64,000 nt of DNA, taken from positions 124,001-188,000 of the forward strand of contig JAWLAI010000007.1 of NCBI GenBank assembly GCA_041395565.1. Reading direction: 5' to 3'. Position numbers and translations under genes: made by a program. This DNA comes from Pseudomonadota bacterium (GTDB taxonomy: Bacteria; Pseudomonadota; Gammaproteobacteria; UBA9214). Shown here piece by piece: positions 63,998-64,000 of the stretch. Numbering within the stretch: the stretch's first letter is position 1; each line of letters starts with the position of its first letter. The notes beneath the pieces were generated by a model. It saw only the letters and a list, made by a program, of their open reading frames with translations, was not told the origin of the DNA and did no database searches.

Positions 63998-64000
63998 GCA

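Overview
The window looks like chromosomal DNA of a GC-rich gammaproteobacterium, most likely a sulfur-oxidising member of the Chromatiales/Ectothiorhodospiraceae type. The pointers are soxXA, a peroxiredoxin-glutaredoxin hybrid next to an NADH-type glutathione reductase (the arrangement known from purple sulfur bacteria that use glutathione amide), a nine-haem cytochrome lipoprotein, TamA/TamB and PEP-CTERM-like envelope proteins. The taxonomic call is inference. I saw no phage, transposase or CRISPR.

Layout. 0-9.5 kb: partial CBS protein, aldo/keto reductase, Gly/Tyr-rich secreted protein, MsrA-thioredoxin-MsrB fusion, a PAS/GAF/GGDEF/EAL c-di-GMP protein, RlpA-like lipoprotein, a candidate structured RNA with a strong terminator (about 8160-8370) and a Usp protein. 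9.5-29.4 kb: envelope and small-protein genes (five lipoproteins, TauE exporter, MltD-like transglycosylase, an effector-less Cache-PAS sensor, PhoX-like protein, TlpA, sugar-phosphate mutarotase, three PEP-CTERM-like proteins, a SPOR protein, a transglutaminase-like protein and a flavoprotein). 29.5-32.6 kb: nonahaem cytochrome c lipoprotein (frameshifted), tandem operator-like repeats and a 26-residue membrane peptide. 32.8-38.5 kb: a five-gene minus-strand operon, zntB, retropepsin-like protease, rimK, aspartoacylase-like, MscS-type channel. 38.8-42.1 kb: oxyR, gor and a Prx-Grx peroxidase under a near-consensus OxyR site. 42.1-51.8 kb: tamB (four frameshifts) and tamA, then an RND adaptor and pump. 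52.2-55.3 kb: an operon of a P-loop ATPase, a divergent MetA-like acyltransferase and a protein of unknown family. 55.6-57.4 kb: second SPOR protein, then a tandem array beside tRNA-Ser(GGA) resembling the E. coli tyrT/rtT arrangement. 57.8-60 kb: YceI protein with a dyad operator, a palindromic repeat element and soxXA. 60-64 kb: SGNH hydrolase, a Cache-PAS-degenerate HD-GYP protein (two frameshifts) and a LapG-like periplasmic protease translationally coupled to it.

Common themes are envelope maintenance, oxidative defence (MsrAB, OxyR, Prx-Grx, glutathione reductase), c-di-GMP and sensory signalling, and sulfur oxidation. At least five genes carry a frame lesion (eight inferred single-base indels and one in-frame stop) while the residues on each side stay family-like. 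This points to uncorrected indel errors in the assembly at least as much as to real gene decay, so breakpoints should be read with that in mind.
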